From: Temnothorax longispinosus
Lineage: Eukaryota; Arthropoda; Insecta; Hymenoptera; Formicidae
Direction of reading: 5' to 3'
Assembly: GCF_030848805.1 (NCBI RefSeq)
Contig: NC_092362.1
Span: forward strand, 15,917,642-15,981,641
DNA: 64,000 nt
The position numbers and the translations under genes were made by a program. Shown piece by piece: positions 1 to 10,966 of the stretch. The stretch's first letter is position 1, and each line of letters starts with the position of its first letter. The notes beneath the pieces were generated by a model, which worked only from the letters and a program-made list of their open reading frames with translations, searched no databases and was not told the origin of the DNA.

Positions 1-608
1 CTGCGGGAAAAATAGCATATGACGCGTCGAGAATGGAGAGCACAAGTCGAAAAGTTGAGGCTAGCAATATTTTAGAGAGTAAATTTATTTCGGTCGTCAA
101 TTCAGATCGATCTAAATCTAAACGATCTCGCTACGAAAAGATCGTTATTTTGCGTAAGATATATTTACTTGAATGTAAATTATTTTCCAGTTGCAAACAT
201 TTGAGATCAAAACGCGATTATAAATGCGAATGTAAATGAGCTCCTTTCCCTTTGCTGCGAACGGTACGTGCTATTTATTACAACAGAATCATTATTATCG
301 CAGTCCAATATGCGCAATACCCCATAGCAGATAGCATAAACAATTTCTCACACGGGACACGTGTCCAACTTATAATTTCAGTGCGGTGTTTGTTCCGCAA
401 TTATTACGGAATTTTTAAATATTATTTCAATATTTCTACGATATTTCTCTAATATCATTATTTCAATACGATTTGATATTAGCAATAATGCATTTCAAGA
501 AAACTAATAAATTAAAAACTTTCGTTTCGTCGAAAGTTTTGGCACAAGTATGTCACTTATGCATCGTAACTTTAATAATAACAATAAACAGATTGAATTG
601 TCACTTAC
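1..608 (-). other. Intron of the zinc-finger gene, running to the window edge
   Basis: On the minus strand this stretch starts with a consensus donor (GTAAGT, 608-603) directly after the exon at 1088-609. At bases 12-1 it ends with a pyrimidine tract followed by an acceptor, reading TTTTTCCCGCAG on the minus strand. The interior is AT-rich and has no frame that would extend the zinc-finger pattern. I therefore read it as a complete intron of 608 bases whose next exon starts one base outside the window. The exon before it stops after the second cysteine of a finger, so the missing exon should supply the two histidines. Small frames on the plus strand here look like noise. Confidence 0.7.
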
Positions 609-1088
609 TTTGTGTAGAAGCCTTCTTTACAGTGCGAACAGACGAAGCTCCGGCGACGACCAGTCTTGTCCAGAGATTTCGACGAAGTGCTGCATATCCT
701 CTGGTGAATGATGAGATGCGATCTCCTGGAGAACGAGATCGAACACTTCACGCAGGGGAAGGGCTTCTCTCCGGTATGCTGTCTGATGTGATTCCGTAGC
801 GATGTTTTCGGAAAAGCTTTCGCGCAAGTCGGGCACTTATATTTCGGCAACAACTTGCTCGAACTGGACGCTCCTTTGTCCGTTTCTTGAACAGCACCGG
901 CGTGCAGGGCCTCGTGAAAAATAAATTCGGCTTTGGAATCCGTCGAGAAGATGCAATCCTTGCATTTCCATTCCTTCACGCTTTCTGCCTCAGCCGCGTT
1001 CGATTTATCGTTCTTGAGACAATTACCCTCTCGCGTGTGCCTAGTGACGTCTTGTGACAGGGCGAAAACCAGGCCGCATCGAGGACAT
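609..1088 (-). CDS. C2H2 zinc-finger protein, coding exon 5 (partial gene)
   Basis: This exon encodes about residues 667-825 of the assembled protein. It is entered in phase 2: AG from exon 4 plus A makes Arg666. It leaves in phase 2 at donor GTAAGT. In order it carries a C2HC-type finger (C667, C670, H683, C689), a C2H2 finger starting WKCKDC, a finger starting YKCPTC, the classical linker TGEKPF, a C2HC finger starting PCVKC, and the first half of another finger (FVCSHC). The TGEKP linker between the YKCPTC and PCVKC fingers is typical of DNA-binding tandem C2H2 arrays, so nuclear sequence-specific DNA binding is inferred. The Met codon upstream of the acceptor belongs to intron sequence (minus-strand ATTTTTTTGACCAG) and is not a start. 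Confidence 0.9.
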
Positions 1089-1366
1089 CTGGTCAAAAAA
1101 ATTACGAAAAATGCCATTGAAACTATATGCGAGATACCTAATATTATTATAAATTATAGAAAAGAATTGCAAAATACTTTAAATTTGTTAAAATACTTCA
1201 GATTGTTAAAGGAAAAATTAACGAACGCTTTAAAAATATCGTATAATTAGAGAAACGATAATTCTTGCTCTATTCTACAAATGAAAAAATTACGAAGGCA
1301 ATGTGTAACATCGCGCAACTGTTAAACAACGTTAAAAATTTGCCGCCGCAGAAAATAATAAATTAC

Positions 1367-1968
1367 CTGTGGCAAATTTCCGGATGGCAAAGAAGAAGAT
1401 GATTCTTATGCGCTGCGAGATTCGGCTGCTTCCGGTCGCAGTGAGGGCACTCCCGCACTGTCTCCAACAGACCTTCCTCACTCTTGCGTGCTTTTACAGC
1501 TTCCTTGTGACTAGAAGTTCGTCGGTGCAGAACCGCTTCTTGGGCGGTGGGGAAGTTCAACGAGCAGAAGGAGCAGAAGTACGGCGCCGGTTGTGCGTCC
1601 GCCACGACCTCGCCCTTTGCTTTGTCTTTGGCGACATGACTGGTCAGCTGGTGACGTTGAAGCGCGACTAGGGACCGGACGACTTGGGGGCATAGATCGC
1701 ATTTGATACGTTGCTGATACACGTCCGACGCAGTGTAACTCGCGGTGTGACCGGTCTCTTTGGCGTGCAAACGCAACTGGAAGTTGTATCGGAATTGCCG
1801 ATCGCAACTGCTGCAGGCTAACGTACGCTGACGACTAATTACCACCGGCACGGAGCCCTTCATCATCGATACTACGTCACGATGACTCGTACTCAGGAGG
1901 TGAGACTCCATTGTCGCATTGTCTTCGCACCAGAAGTTGCACGGAGTGCATCGGCAACTACCGCCGAT
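1367..1968 (-). CDS. C2H2 zinc-finger protein, coding exon 4
   Basis: The exon follows a very strong acceptor, a long CT-rich tract ending CTCTCAG, and ends at donor GTAATT after CACAG (phase 2). It encodes about residues 466-666 and contains five fingers. The pairs are C472/C475-H488/H494, C517/C520-H533/H539, C555/C558-H571/H576, C597/C600-H613/H619 and C639/C642-H655/H660. Several have an H-x5-H spacing, as in matrin-type or U1C-like fingers that can bind RNA or DNA. Spacers between fingers are long and lack TGEKP, unlike exon 5. The apparent Met upstream of the acceptor lies in the intron. Confidence 0.92.
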
Positions 1969-2243
1969 CTGAGAGAGAAAAGAGAGAAAAAGAAAAAATG
2001 AAGTGGAGTCTCTTTGCGCGTGCAACCGAACGTCCGGGTGCACGAGTCAATTAAGCCCGCTTTATTCGTTTCTCATCTATTTAATGTTCGTTGGGTAATG
2101 ACTCGTCGACAGGTGCAAGAATCGCACGCGTGATTGTGCATAATACGTGCATCAATGCGGACAAAAACGCGGATACGCCGATTCGAATCTTGACCCAAAA
2201 AATTCTTAGCGTCTGGCTTCTCGATGAACGAGCGGCCACTCAC

Positions 2244-2567
2244 CTGTTCGACGGTCTTGGAGTGAAGATCAGAACGCCAATGAAGCAGGAACGTTTCCTC
2301 GGTGTTGCAGTAAAAACGACAAGGAGCGCATTGGAAGGGGCTCTGTCGTACCACGTTCGCTATGTGCTCCAGAAGGAAACGGCGTACACTCGGATTGCGA
2401 GGATTCACAAGGACACCTGACACACGGCAATGGTAATGGGAGAGCAAATGTTTACCCATTTGAGGCCTCCTCACGCGCGTGCGGCACATCTCGCAGAGAA
2501 GAATCTCCTTCTCTCTTCGACGCAGACCTTTCTTAACTTTCTTTTGCTCGGGCTCTTCTTTCGTCCT
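2244..2567 (-). CDS. C2H2 zinc-finger protein, coding exon 3
   Basis: It is bounded by acceptor TTATCAG (minus strand, just before 2567) and donor GTGAGT after CAG at 2244, phase 0 on both sides, 108 codons (about residues 358-465). It opens with a Lys/Glu/Arg-rich segment starting RTKEEPEQKK. Then come one finger (C382, C385, H397, H403) and a second (C437, C440, H453, H459), the second starting FQCAPC. Reading past the donor gives a frame without fingers that contradicts the pattern, which supports the splice site. The basic opening segment could act as a nuclear localisation signal, but that is only inferred. Confidence 0.9.
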
Positions 2568-3076
2568 CTGATAACACAGCGTGACTTAACCGGACAGTTT
2601 GCATTAGAGATTTAAAAAATTGTCGTTCGCGCCGTTAAGAGAACTGCTATTGTTATTTACATTTGAAATATGTTTCTGCTTTTATGTATTTCCTAGAGAG
2701 TTAATGTCGCGCGATATTTTTGAAACACGGTATATCATCTCATAAATAATCGGATAGAATTTAAATCTTTACGAGTTATAAATATATAAAAAGGCGCACA
2801 CAGGTTTAACTGATCTTTCTCTTCTAAGCGCAATTTTATCTGATATTTTCCCATCAATTTTAGAAATTCTTTTTAAAAGAAAGTGTTAGTGAAATAAAGA
2901 TACCTATAATTGTAACTGTCGACTAGTTAATGCATAAGAATTATTTTTACCTGACAGGATAAAATTCATGTTATTTTCTATCTAATAGAAGAAGCAGTAT
3001 ATCTCTTAAATAAGCTAACAGAAAGTAAAAATATTGGGTTTGATGATGCGTTAACAGGTATTGAAGAGACCATTAC

Positions 3077-3367
3077 CGTTGTAAGCGAAGTCTGCCTACG
3101 AGTGGACACTCTTCTGGATACTCTCGCGTGCGAATTTATTCCGCGTCGTAGATGGAGACCGCCGTCGAGCTCCTTAATGCTCCTTCTGGCGTGCAAATCA
3201 GAGAGCAGATGCCTGTTGTAGACCAATCGTGAGGCGAGCTTCCTGCCGCAAGGATTGCACCAATATCCCGACTCGATATCCGTTCGCGCACCCGGTACCC
3301 ATTTCCCTCGCGTGTGTCCTGGCGGCGGCTGTCCGGATGTGTTCTTGCTTTCGTATTCCTCGACCTT
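3077..3367 (-). CDS. C2H2 zinc-finger protein, coding exon 2
   Basis: The acceptor is CCATTACAG just before 3367 and the donor is GTAATG after 3077. Both are phase 0 and give 97 codons (about residues 261-357). The peptide starts KVEEYESKNT, then has a proline-rich stretch with HTRGKWVPG at about residues 278-286. This is a third copy of a short motif that occurs twice at the end of exon 1. It then carries one finger with C297, C300, H313 and H319, starting YWCNPC. The end is the least certain part, because GTAATG is a weak donor and the tail after the finger is basic and unremarkable. Its join to exon 1 rests on frame and on continuity of the GKW motif. Confidence 0.8.
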
Positions 3368-3677
3368 CTGTAATGGTCAATGTCTCTTTGTCCAACAAAT
3401 CGTCATCGCTCGCGCGAGAGGTCGCGTACGCTCGTAGAATCACATTGCATATCAAATTCATGATACACAGGATGATTCTCAAGACAAATCAAATTTACGT
3501 TAAAAATTCGCGCATTAACTTGATTTCATTCGCGTTATTTTTCCATTGTTTTATTTATAATACTCTTCTGAGAAAACTCATTCGTGTGCTACCTCTCGAA
3601 GCGAAAACGCCCATTTTCGAACTACAATTTATAATACGAAATTTCTCATGCTCTTGAAATAAATCTTTTTTTCTTAC

Positions 3678-4457
3678 TTGCGATGTCTCCGTGGGTCGCC
3701 ATTTTCCGCCGGTATATGTCGGTGGGGGATGTTCCTGATGATCGTCGTCCTCCTCATGCATATGCGGCATGTCCTGTGGCTGTGGCAAATCGTCAAGTCC
3801 GGGCTTCCACTTTCCACCGGTGTGATCTCGCGGTGGACGCTCCCGATTTTCGCCGTCATCCGAGTCTGAATAGGAATCCTCCTCCAATTCCTCCTCCAGT
3901 ACGTCGTCCTCGGAGTCATCGTACTCCTCGAAGTCGACTCCATATCTCGCCAGCTCCTTGTTCGCGCTATTCCCCAAAGCAAGGTCGGCGAGAATACTAT
4001 CGTCCAACCAACTCTGCTGATTCTCGTGCCTCTTTCGTTCGAGTGTGGTCTGCTTGAGAGACTGGATGCACAGATCCGGCGGTTCGTCCAGATCGCTGAC
4101 GGCGGGTAACATGCTGTGAAGCTTATCCTTCGAGCCGGGCTCGTCACCATCCACCTGACCTTTCTGGTCCTTCTTTCTCTTGTCATCTTTCTTGAATTTT
4201 CGACTGTTATCCAGTAAAGTCGGCGCTCGCCGAGTGTTGCTCTGTAATTCCAGCGAACTGAAGAAAGCGTCCGCGTTCAGAATCTCGGGATAGGACACGG
4301 TCGTCGGCGTCGACGGTGGATCGTGAACAATCTCGATTTTAACGTTGGGCGATCGGCAGCCCGATCGACGATGCCGCACATAATTGTCGAGCCCGTGGAT
4401 TGTCAAGTTACACTTGATGCAGAAATGGGTGTCATCGTCTTCTTCATAGCCCTCCAT
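3678..4457 (-). CDS. C2H2 zinc-finger protein, first coding exon
   Basis: This 260-codon exon opens the gene. The ATG at 4457-4455 has an in-frame TGA four codons upstream (4469-4467), which supports the start. Residues 13-34 form a C2HC finger (C13, C16, H29, C34) beginning FCIKCNLTIHG. A Lys-rich segment follows near 88-99. Residues 174-203 are very acidic (EEYDDSEDD and similar). Near the end come HTGGKWKPG (212-220) and YTGGKWRPT (248-256). The exon ends at donor GTAAGA (3677 downward). Together with exons 2-5 it forms a nuclear multi-finger protein, probably a transcription regulator. I do not recognise the orthologue. A ZNF407-like insect protein is possible but unproven, so I give no symbol. 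Confidence 0.92.
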
Positions 4458-4481
4458 CGGTCGAGCTCAGATGAAACTGCG
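4458..4481 (-). other. 5' untranslated part of the first coding exon
   Basis: On the minus strand a splice acceptor-like sequence, TCTGTTATTTTAG, ends at 4482. The 24 bases between it and the ATG would be untranslated leader. A possible upstream leader exon ends at a GTATGT donor near 4720 (preceded by TTTTAG on the minus strand). Its 5' end is not visible, so the transcription start is only placed somewhere around 4.7-5.3 kb. Confidence 0.4.
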
Positions 4482-4719
4482 CTAAAATAACAGAAGTATT
4501 GTTTATTTTAATTTGAACAACTGTTGTTTTCTTCCTTAAATATTATTATTGCAATCGACCTTGTGACGCGGCAGCACGGATTGGGCTTTGGAATATTGTT
4601 ATGGCTGTGAGTACGTTTATTATACAATTATCATATGAATTAAGTATTTTTAGAACATATTTTTTTCTAAATAATAATAATTAAGAACAAGAAATGCAAA
4701 GTTTGAAGAAAGACATACC

Positions 4720-7385
4720 TAAAATTTAACTCTAGCTTGCCACACGATCCAGTAGACCGCTAAACGTTTTTTGGTTTTCTAGTTTTCACATAACATAATT
4801 TTATAGTTTCCTTATAAGTTCAGTTTAAATTCAAATCGTTTTCTTGACCTGATATTCTCATAAACATCTTATTTAGAATTTGTATTATCAAATTCTATAG
4901 TACAAGCTTAAAAATATTAATTAGAATAAAAATGACAATGTGACAAAGTCGAGCGGTCTCACGGATCGGAGTGTAGCAAATTAAGAACTCGAAAATAAGT
5001 GTGGCTAGCTAGGGTTAATAAAAAGTTATATATTTTAAATGATTGTTTCACTTTGTAATGTTTTATACGTTTTACTTTTTAATTTTTGGAGAAATGCAAT
5101 ATATTATAAGTATTTCAAAAGTATATTACATAGTTTGAATTAGTTTCGGTTAAATTGTAAATCTTTATTTTATATAGAACCGAATAATACAGAAGAAAAA
5201 AAAATCTGTAAAAAAGGTGCTTTTCAGGTGTTATTTCATCTCGTTTCCTAATTTGACAGTAGGAATTCATTTGCTCGCGGTTTCAAGCGCGTGTACCTCC
5301 GCGAAGTAAATTCGAGAACCGTTTAGCCGTCATACCCTGATCACGCGTCACGCAACAACCGCGTCATGGACAGCTCGCTGAGGACAATCGCGTTAGCGAA
5401 CCGCAGTGGGCAAATTGAAGGTCCGATATTCGCGCAGCAGAAGGGAAACAAGTTGACGCTTCATGCGGGCCGGGGGCAGGAAGATCGGTCGATGCCGCTT
5501 GGCCGTTATTCGGACGACGACACTTCGCCTCCCAGTCCTGGCCGCCCCTCTGCATCCCCCGCCCGTTCTCCCTTTTCGCCGCGTCCCCCCTATTCCACCG
5601 TGCAGCCCGTGCGCGTCCTCCGCATCACCCCCGCCCTTGTTGCGCCCTTTCTGTTTCCCCTTTCCGAAGTCTGCAAACCGGCAGCGACCTCGTGGCTCCG
5701 TCTCTCGTCTTATTAAGCGGAGAAAACTAGCGAATGAAATTTCCATCCGGCTCCGAAACACGCTCGTCGGTGTCGTCTCGTTTCCTCCTCTCTCTTTCTC
5801 CTCCTCTCTTCCCTTTCGCGCTCTCCCTTTCTCCTTCTTTCTTTCTGTCGATCGACTAATATCCCGCATCCCGGTTTCGTCGTCGTTCGTAGTTTACCTT
5901 TGACGTGACCGAAATTCGATTTGCATATAGTCGAGAAGTTGCAAAAATGTTTCCGTTACAACGTAACCAACTTAGCGCCCGGGTTAACCGCCCTCGATCG
6001 GATGTTGAATATCACGCGTGGCCGCATAACAGAAGGGATCCGAACGAGCGGACTTCGTGGATTATTCCCCTGTTGCCGATATACCTTTAAAGAGTAAACT
6101 TCGGATCAAATTCCACGGAGAATTTTTTGCAATTCGTTTTCCCAATATCAGACTCTGTAACGGAAACTGTTGAAGCAAGACAATGTATTGTAATCTTATT
6201 ATTTGCAGCAGCCATAATATTCGATAATTTTCTCGCAGATATTCCAAGATACCTCTTGACTCTACATAAATTTAATACACCGTATGTGACATTCTGAAAC
6301 GTTCTACATTTGAAAGAATGCACTTGCGAATTTATGTATGACGTTTTTTCTCCAATAACAGTCTATCAATATCAAGAAACATCTCTTATGTAATTTGCTA
6401 ATAAAACAACTCTTTCAAAATTTAAATTAATTTATCAGAAAATTAGCTTTTTGAGCAATTAATTTAGAATATTCTTCCAATGACAAAAATCGAACCATCA
6501 AAGATAGCCTTAAGAATAACGGCAAATATGTTGTATATTTGCAGTAATCACGGAATTAATGGATCGAGCTATTCTCTGATGTCAACTATAAGCAAAACTA
6601 ACTTGATAAATCAACAGTAAACAGGCCTTAATAAGAGACGGATTAGATACCCCTCGAAACTCGAACGATTCCGCGCAAATCCGTCGTGTCACGTATGTAA
6701 CACGTGTACGACATTAATAAGAAGGACGATTGGCCACGAGTATCGCGGATAAACCGGACGGTCAGATGCGCGCCGAGATTTACGAGTATTTGCCGAAAAA
6801 ACAACGGCCGTTAATTGGGTGATGTCTGCGTGAAAGTGGCTGAAGCACCGATACGTCAATGTAATATCCATGGTCGAAGCACTTCCAGTGCTGCTCGTTG
6901 TCGCCGTTGATCGAGGGTCGTCGATGACTAATCCCTAATTACCGATCGCGGTGCGGAAAAAGGATGCGCACCTGCTGCCAACGATGTAACGTGTAAACGC
7001 GAGATTGCCCCTCAAAACGATCTGATCGTGAAGAGAAAGACAAGGAAACGCGAGAAATAAATAATACTTGATAAAATTTAATTTGCCGCATAATTCGATA
7101 CCGATTTATCGCAATAGCGTATTATTATAAATTTTACTGTGCCAGATTAATATATTATATACACAAGTTTTTCCGCAGCTGCATTATTTTAATATTTATA
7201 ATTTGCATCTCCCAAAACTTATATTTCTATATACAGATGGACATACGAAGGAGTAAAAATATAAAATAATTTTGTGTTATATGAATATCATAGACAGAGA
7301 GATACACATCCTAGAATTTTAATAGTATACTATAAAATTAAGAAGTGTCTTGTGCTGTAAAAAAACTAATTATTTTATAGAATAA

Positions 7386-7473
<88 letters not shown>

Positions 7474-7600
7474 AGCTGCAACTAACAATGATTCGCTAAA
7501 GTAAAATGGCCAACGCGATCATGGGGAACGGTATCTACTGCGCCTTCGATCATCATCACTAATCTGGCCAGAATGATCGAGGGTCCCGCACCCTCTCTCG
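4720..7600. other. Intergenic: AT-rich DNA with one CpG-rich block at 5270-5950
   Basis: There are no supportable genes. The stretch at about 5270-5950 is CpG- and C-rich with long CT tracts and could be the promoter of the minus-strand zinc-finger gene or an upstream element. Open frames over it on both strands are low-complexity Arg/Pro/Ser reading of that composition. From 6.1 to 7.4 kb the DNA is AT-rich with nothing recognisable. It ends in the (CT)n/(AT)n microsatellite. Confidence 0.5.
7388..7471. repeat. Compound microsatellite (TC)n then (AT)n
   Basis: About 41 bases of uninterrupted CT dinucleotides (7388-7428) run directly into about 40 bases of AT dinucleotides (7431-7471), with one small interruption (ATATGTAT). 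On the minus strand this is (AT)n followed by (GA)n, so GAGA-factor-type binding to the purine run is possible. Confidence 0.97.
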
Positions 7601-7619
7601 CTCTTAATGTCTGCTATAA

Positions 7620-8150
7620 TTAACAATAATCAGATCTCTCGGACACGAATGTGTCGGTTTCGTACAACCCCGTCACCGAAATCGAAGTCCGAATAGAGCG
7701 AGCGGAATAAGACGACGACGAAGACGACGGAGAGAAGGATCCTTGCGGGACTCGTCGAACGAAATTAGACGATCCCGATCTGAAGCCGTAAGCGACCACG
7801 GGTTCCATTCCCGTGGACTCTCTTAACCTCCTTTTCATCGCTCTCCTCCTCATCCCGGTTCGAGAACGATGAGATCCACCGAGTGATCGTATATGAAATC
7901 GACTGAATCTCCCTAACGTAATTCTGCTAGACTTGTTTGTATTTGTAAGAAAAACGGCGAACGTTCGGTTCTCTTTGTCTCCAATTACAATTTCGGCGAG
8001 CCATTTATTGTCCCGTTTCGATCTTTCGCCGTTAGGACTGGAGTTTGATAGGAATAATACGCGAGGGGATCGATCCTTTTCAATTTCTAACTTCGTCACA
8101 TAACGCTCCTCCTTCAATTTACATTCAATCATTGCACATACTCTGTCCAA
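7620..8150 (-). other. Open frame with coding-like codon use, possible unidentified terminal exon
   Basis: This is an open frame of 176 codons ending in TAA. The C-terminal half (from about RTGMRRRAMKRR to the end, ERSDYC) has G/C-ending codons, a basic stretch, a run of serines and an acidic tail, unlike the low-complexity frames nearby. The upstream half is less convincing, so if real the exon probably starts at an internal acceptor such as the AG near 7935 or 7912 on the minus strand. I recognise no domain. It could equally be chance in a moderately GC-rich stretch. No partner exon was found. Confidence 0.2.
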
Positions 8151-8546
8151 AGAAATTTAATTCTAGGTTTTTTTACGTAATAACAAATAGTAAACTATTG
8201 CACTTTATATTCGTACATGAATTATTGTGCCAAATATTCGATATAATTTTATATAAAGTGACGACTCAATACATGTATAAAAAAATCTGTCTTTATTAAT
8301 AATTTCTATAAGACTTGAGCAATCCCAGGTAAACGAAAGATGTATCGCAAATCTCTGAGTTTGTTTATAGCCGATGCTGGGAAAGAAGCGGTCTCGGACA
8401 AAGGCCCGCGTTATCGGACGGACGGGTAGTGTCCGCGAAAGCTGGTTACGCCGCAAGTACCATTCAATGTTTCGTACACTCGCTAAGAAGTGGCGAGTAC
8501 ACCCTTTCGACTTCGGTCGTCCGAGGCATACCAACTAGGTACTAGG

Positions 8547-8564
8547 TGACCCTCCGTAGGGTCA
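8547..8564. promoter_or_regulatory. Everted nuclear-receptor half-sites (TGACCC-N6-GGGTCA)
   Basis: The sequence TGACCC, six bases, then GGGTCA forms an everted repeat of two nuclear-receptor-type half-sites, inside a longer dyad (GGTGACCC/GGGTCAACC). It lies at the edge of a CpG-rich block. Binding is inferred only from the motif. Confidence 0.35.
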
Positions 8565-9770
8565 ACCGAGGACCCGGAAACTGTAGCAAGGTGAGCTCGC
8601 CGCATGCGAGCGTCCGGCTAGCGGGGGAGGGGGGGAAGGGAAGGGGCCTGCTTGCCTGAGAAAGGACATGGACCGGAGGTAGACGCAGGGGGATGCAAGG
8701 TCCGGGGAATATTGAGCCGCTCCGTTAATGTTTATAACGACGTTAGACGTTGGTGTCCCCGACGCGCGTGTATAGGTGCCACGGGATAGGTAGAGAGGTG
8801 GCTTCGGCCACCCTTCGCCGTAGCCACTGTCTCTTTTTCTCCCCAGGCCCACTGCTCTCGCTCTCCGGTACCGAGTCTCTCTTTCTCTCCCTTTCTCTCT
8901 CTCTCTCTGTCTTTCTCTTTCTCCTCCTCGCAACGGTGGCGGCGGCAGTGGCAGCGCCGGCAGCAGGACAGGAACTGACATAAGCGCGCGAGTGTGTATG
9001 TAGAGCACGTACTCGGGGGCTCTCCAGTTCGACGGAGTAGGTGGAGGGTGGGTGGTCGTGGGGACCCCTGCGTCGGGGGCGGCGGGGGGAGGGGGCCGGG
9101 ATGGCGGGTGAGTGGGTGGTTGAAGGTGGCGGAGGAGGAAGAGGAGAGGGTGGGCTGCATTCTAGCAATGGGATGAGGGAGCCTCTGTCTAATCGATGCC
9201 GCGGCGGTGCGCGCTCGCCCCGCTGGCTATTACGCACCTTAATGTCCTTTTCCCTCGACCCCCTGCCCCCTTCTCTTCTGCCGCCCGCCGGTTCCTTTCC
9301 TCCCCCCGTCCGGCCAGCCACCCACTCGACGGCCCTCGCGTCGTCCTCCTCCACCTTCGACGCCGCGCCACCCGCCGCTATGCCGCCGTTGCCGTCGTCG
9401 GCGCTCCTTCTCGCTCCTTCACCCTTATTCCGCAGCTTCTCACGGCGGCCGCCGTCCTTCTCCCGCCCGCCGCTTTCCTTTCGTTCTCTCCGGCACCGAG
9501 AGAGAGGCGGCCATGACACGTGTCAATCTACCGCAGACGCCCGATCGATACCGACGGACCTCGGCTTCTCTTTCACTCTGTCTTTCTCTCTCTCTCTTTC
9601 TCGACGCTCCTCCGCCTCTTCCTTCGCCGTACTGCCGACAACTGCCACCCCCCCGTCACCTTCCTCAACCAACTCCCCCTCCCCCTTTATCACCTCCCGG
9701 TAGCCGCCGCGCACCCTGCAACGAAGCTTCTATACGAATGCTGGCGCTGTATGCTAGGCTAGCACTCAAC
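8560..9770. promoter_or_regulatory. CpG-rich, pyrimidine/purine-tract-rich island
   Basis: This is a 1.2-kb block of very high GC with poly-CT tracts (8875-8930, 9575-9605), G-rich runs (8620-8645, 9040-9110) and C-rich runs on the plus strand (9240-9510, 9640-9700). The long frames on both strands (Arg/Pro/Gly/Ser/Glu repeats) are shadows of this composition, with no domain in any frame. It may be an unmethylated promoter or enhancer island. No transcript can be assigned. Confidence 0.45.
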
Positions 9771-10935
9771 GTCTGACCTGCTGTCTCCATCGGGATCCTC
9801 TCTATCCGTACATCCAAGAAGCTTCGAATTCAGTCCAAATGTTTTCGAGTTTGACCAATCGGGACGAGATCTCGGTCGTCGAGATCTACGTCGCTTGGGA
9901 TCTAAATGGGACGATGTGTTTTGTAGGTAGAGAGTATAAAAAGAGGTCTTCTCTTACGCGGAGGCATTTGCCCCTTTAAGGATATCCATTTAAAGACGTT
10001 CGATTCGAGGGACGTTCGGCAGCGGCAAGGAATGCGGCTTCCGCTGACAGATTTAATGTGGTTACCCGAAGAACACCAGATTCTAAGTTAAAAGGATGTT
10101 AGGCGGTCAGTAACTTCGCGGAACAAACTTCTTGCGTGGCCAGAACTTTCTCGTAAAGTGCACGATTATTCATAACGGCTGAAAGAAAAGAGCCGCACAA
10201 AGTAAGTATTCTGAAATGCGTGCGTTTCCATTGAGAAAAAGATCGTTTCCATAGTAAGTTGTCTATTTTATTTCGTAGACATGATTAAACGACACAAAAT
10301 CAAAAACGTCAAAATAAGAACATTAACATTTTATATAATACATTATAAATCCGGCAGATAAACTTGTTATACAGAACGTTTCGATAAGCAGTGATAGGAA
10401 TTTTTTTGCGCACCGTAAAAGAAGTAAAATTTCATGCGCACAATTTATTTTTTCTTTATTTATTTACTTGTAAAACAAAACTACATCTTAGCACGTTATT
10501 GCACACAAACACACTATACTATGTTCTGAATATTATTTTGCTATATATACAAAAAATGGGATGTATTTACGAAAAAATATATTAATTTCGATAGTTATTT
10601 AAGTAAAAAAACCTTTCCCAGTTATATTACTTCAAAGCAACAACACTACGTCAAGTTTCATAGATACGCGTGAGTTAAAAATAGCTACAGCTTTAATGGA
10701 CAATCTAATGCCTGCAATCAATGTCACAAAGTAATAATGACTAGATTCTCCGTCCGCAACCCTCGTGAAAAAAATAGAACGCGCGATCTAGACCACCCTC
10801 GCAATCCAGAAACGACCTCTCGATCGAGTCGTAAAACTTTTATTTCTGCCTAACAAACGCGTATCGCTTATTTATAATAGTACAGACAGAAAAAGTCTAT
10901 CAACTATTTCAACTCTTTGAGAGAGAGAAAAAGAA

Positions 10936-10966
<31 letters not shown>

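Noticed and set aside
605..1117. Treating the open frames over exons 3, 4 and 5 as separate single-exon zinc-finger genes with their own Met starts
   Set aside because: Each apparent Met lies in intron sequence or mid-exon. Consensus donors and acceptors join the frames in matching phases (0, 0, 0, 2), so they are exons of one gene.
8743..9519. 258-codon minus-strand frame
   Set aside because: Low-complexity Arg/Glu/Pro/Gly reading of a G/C-rich island with frames open on both strands and no motif.
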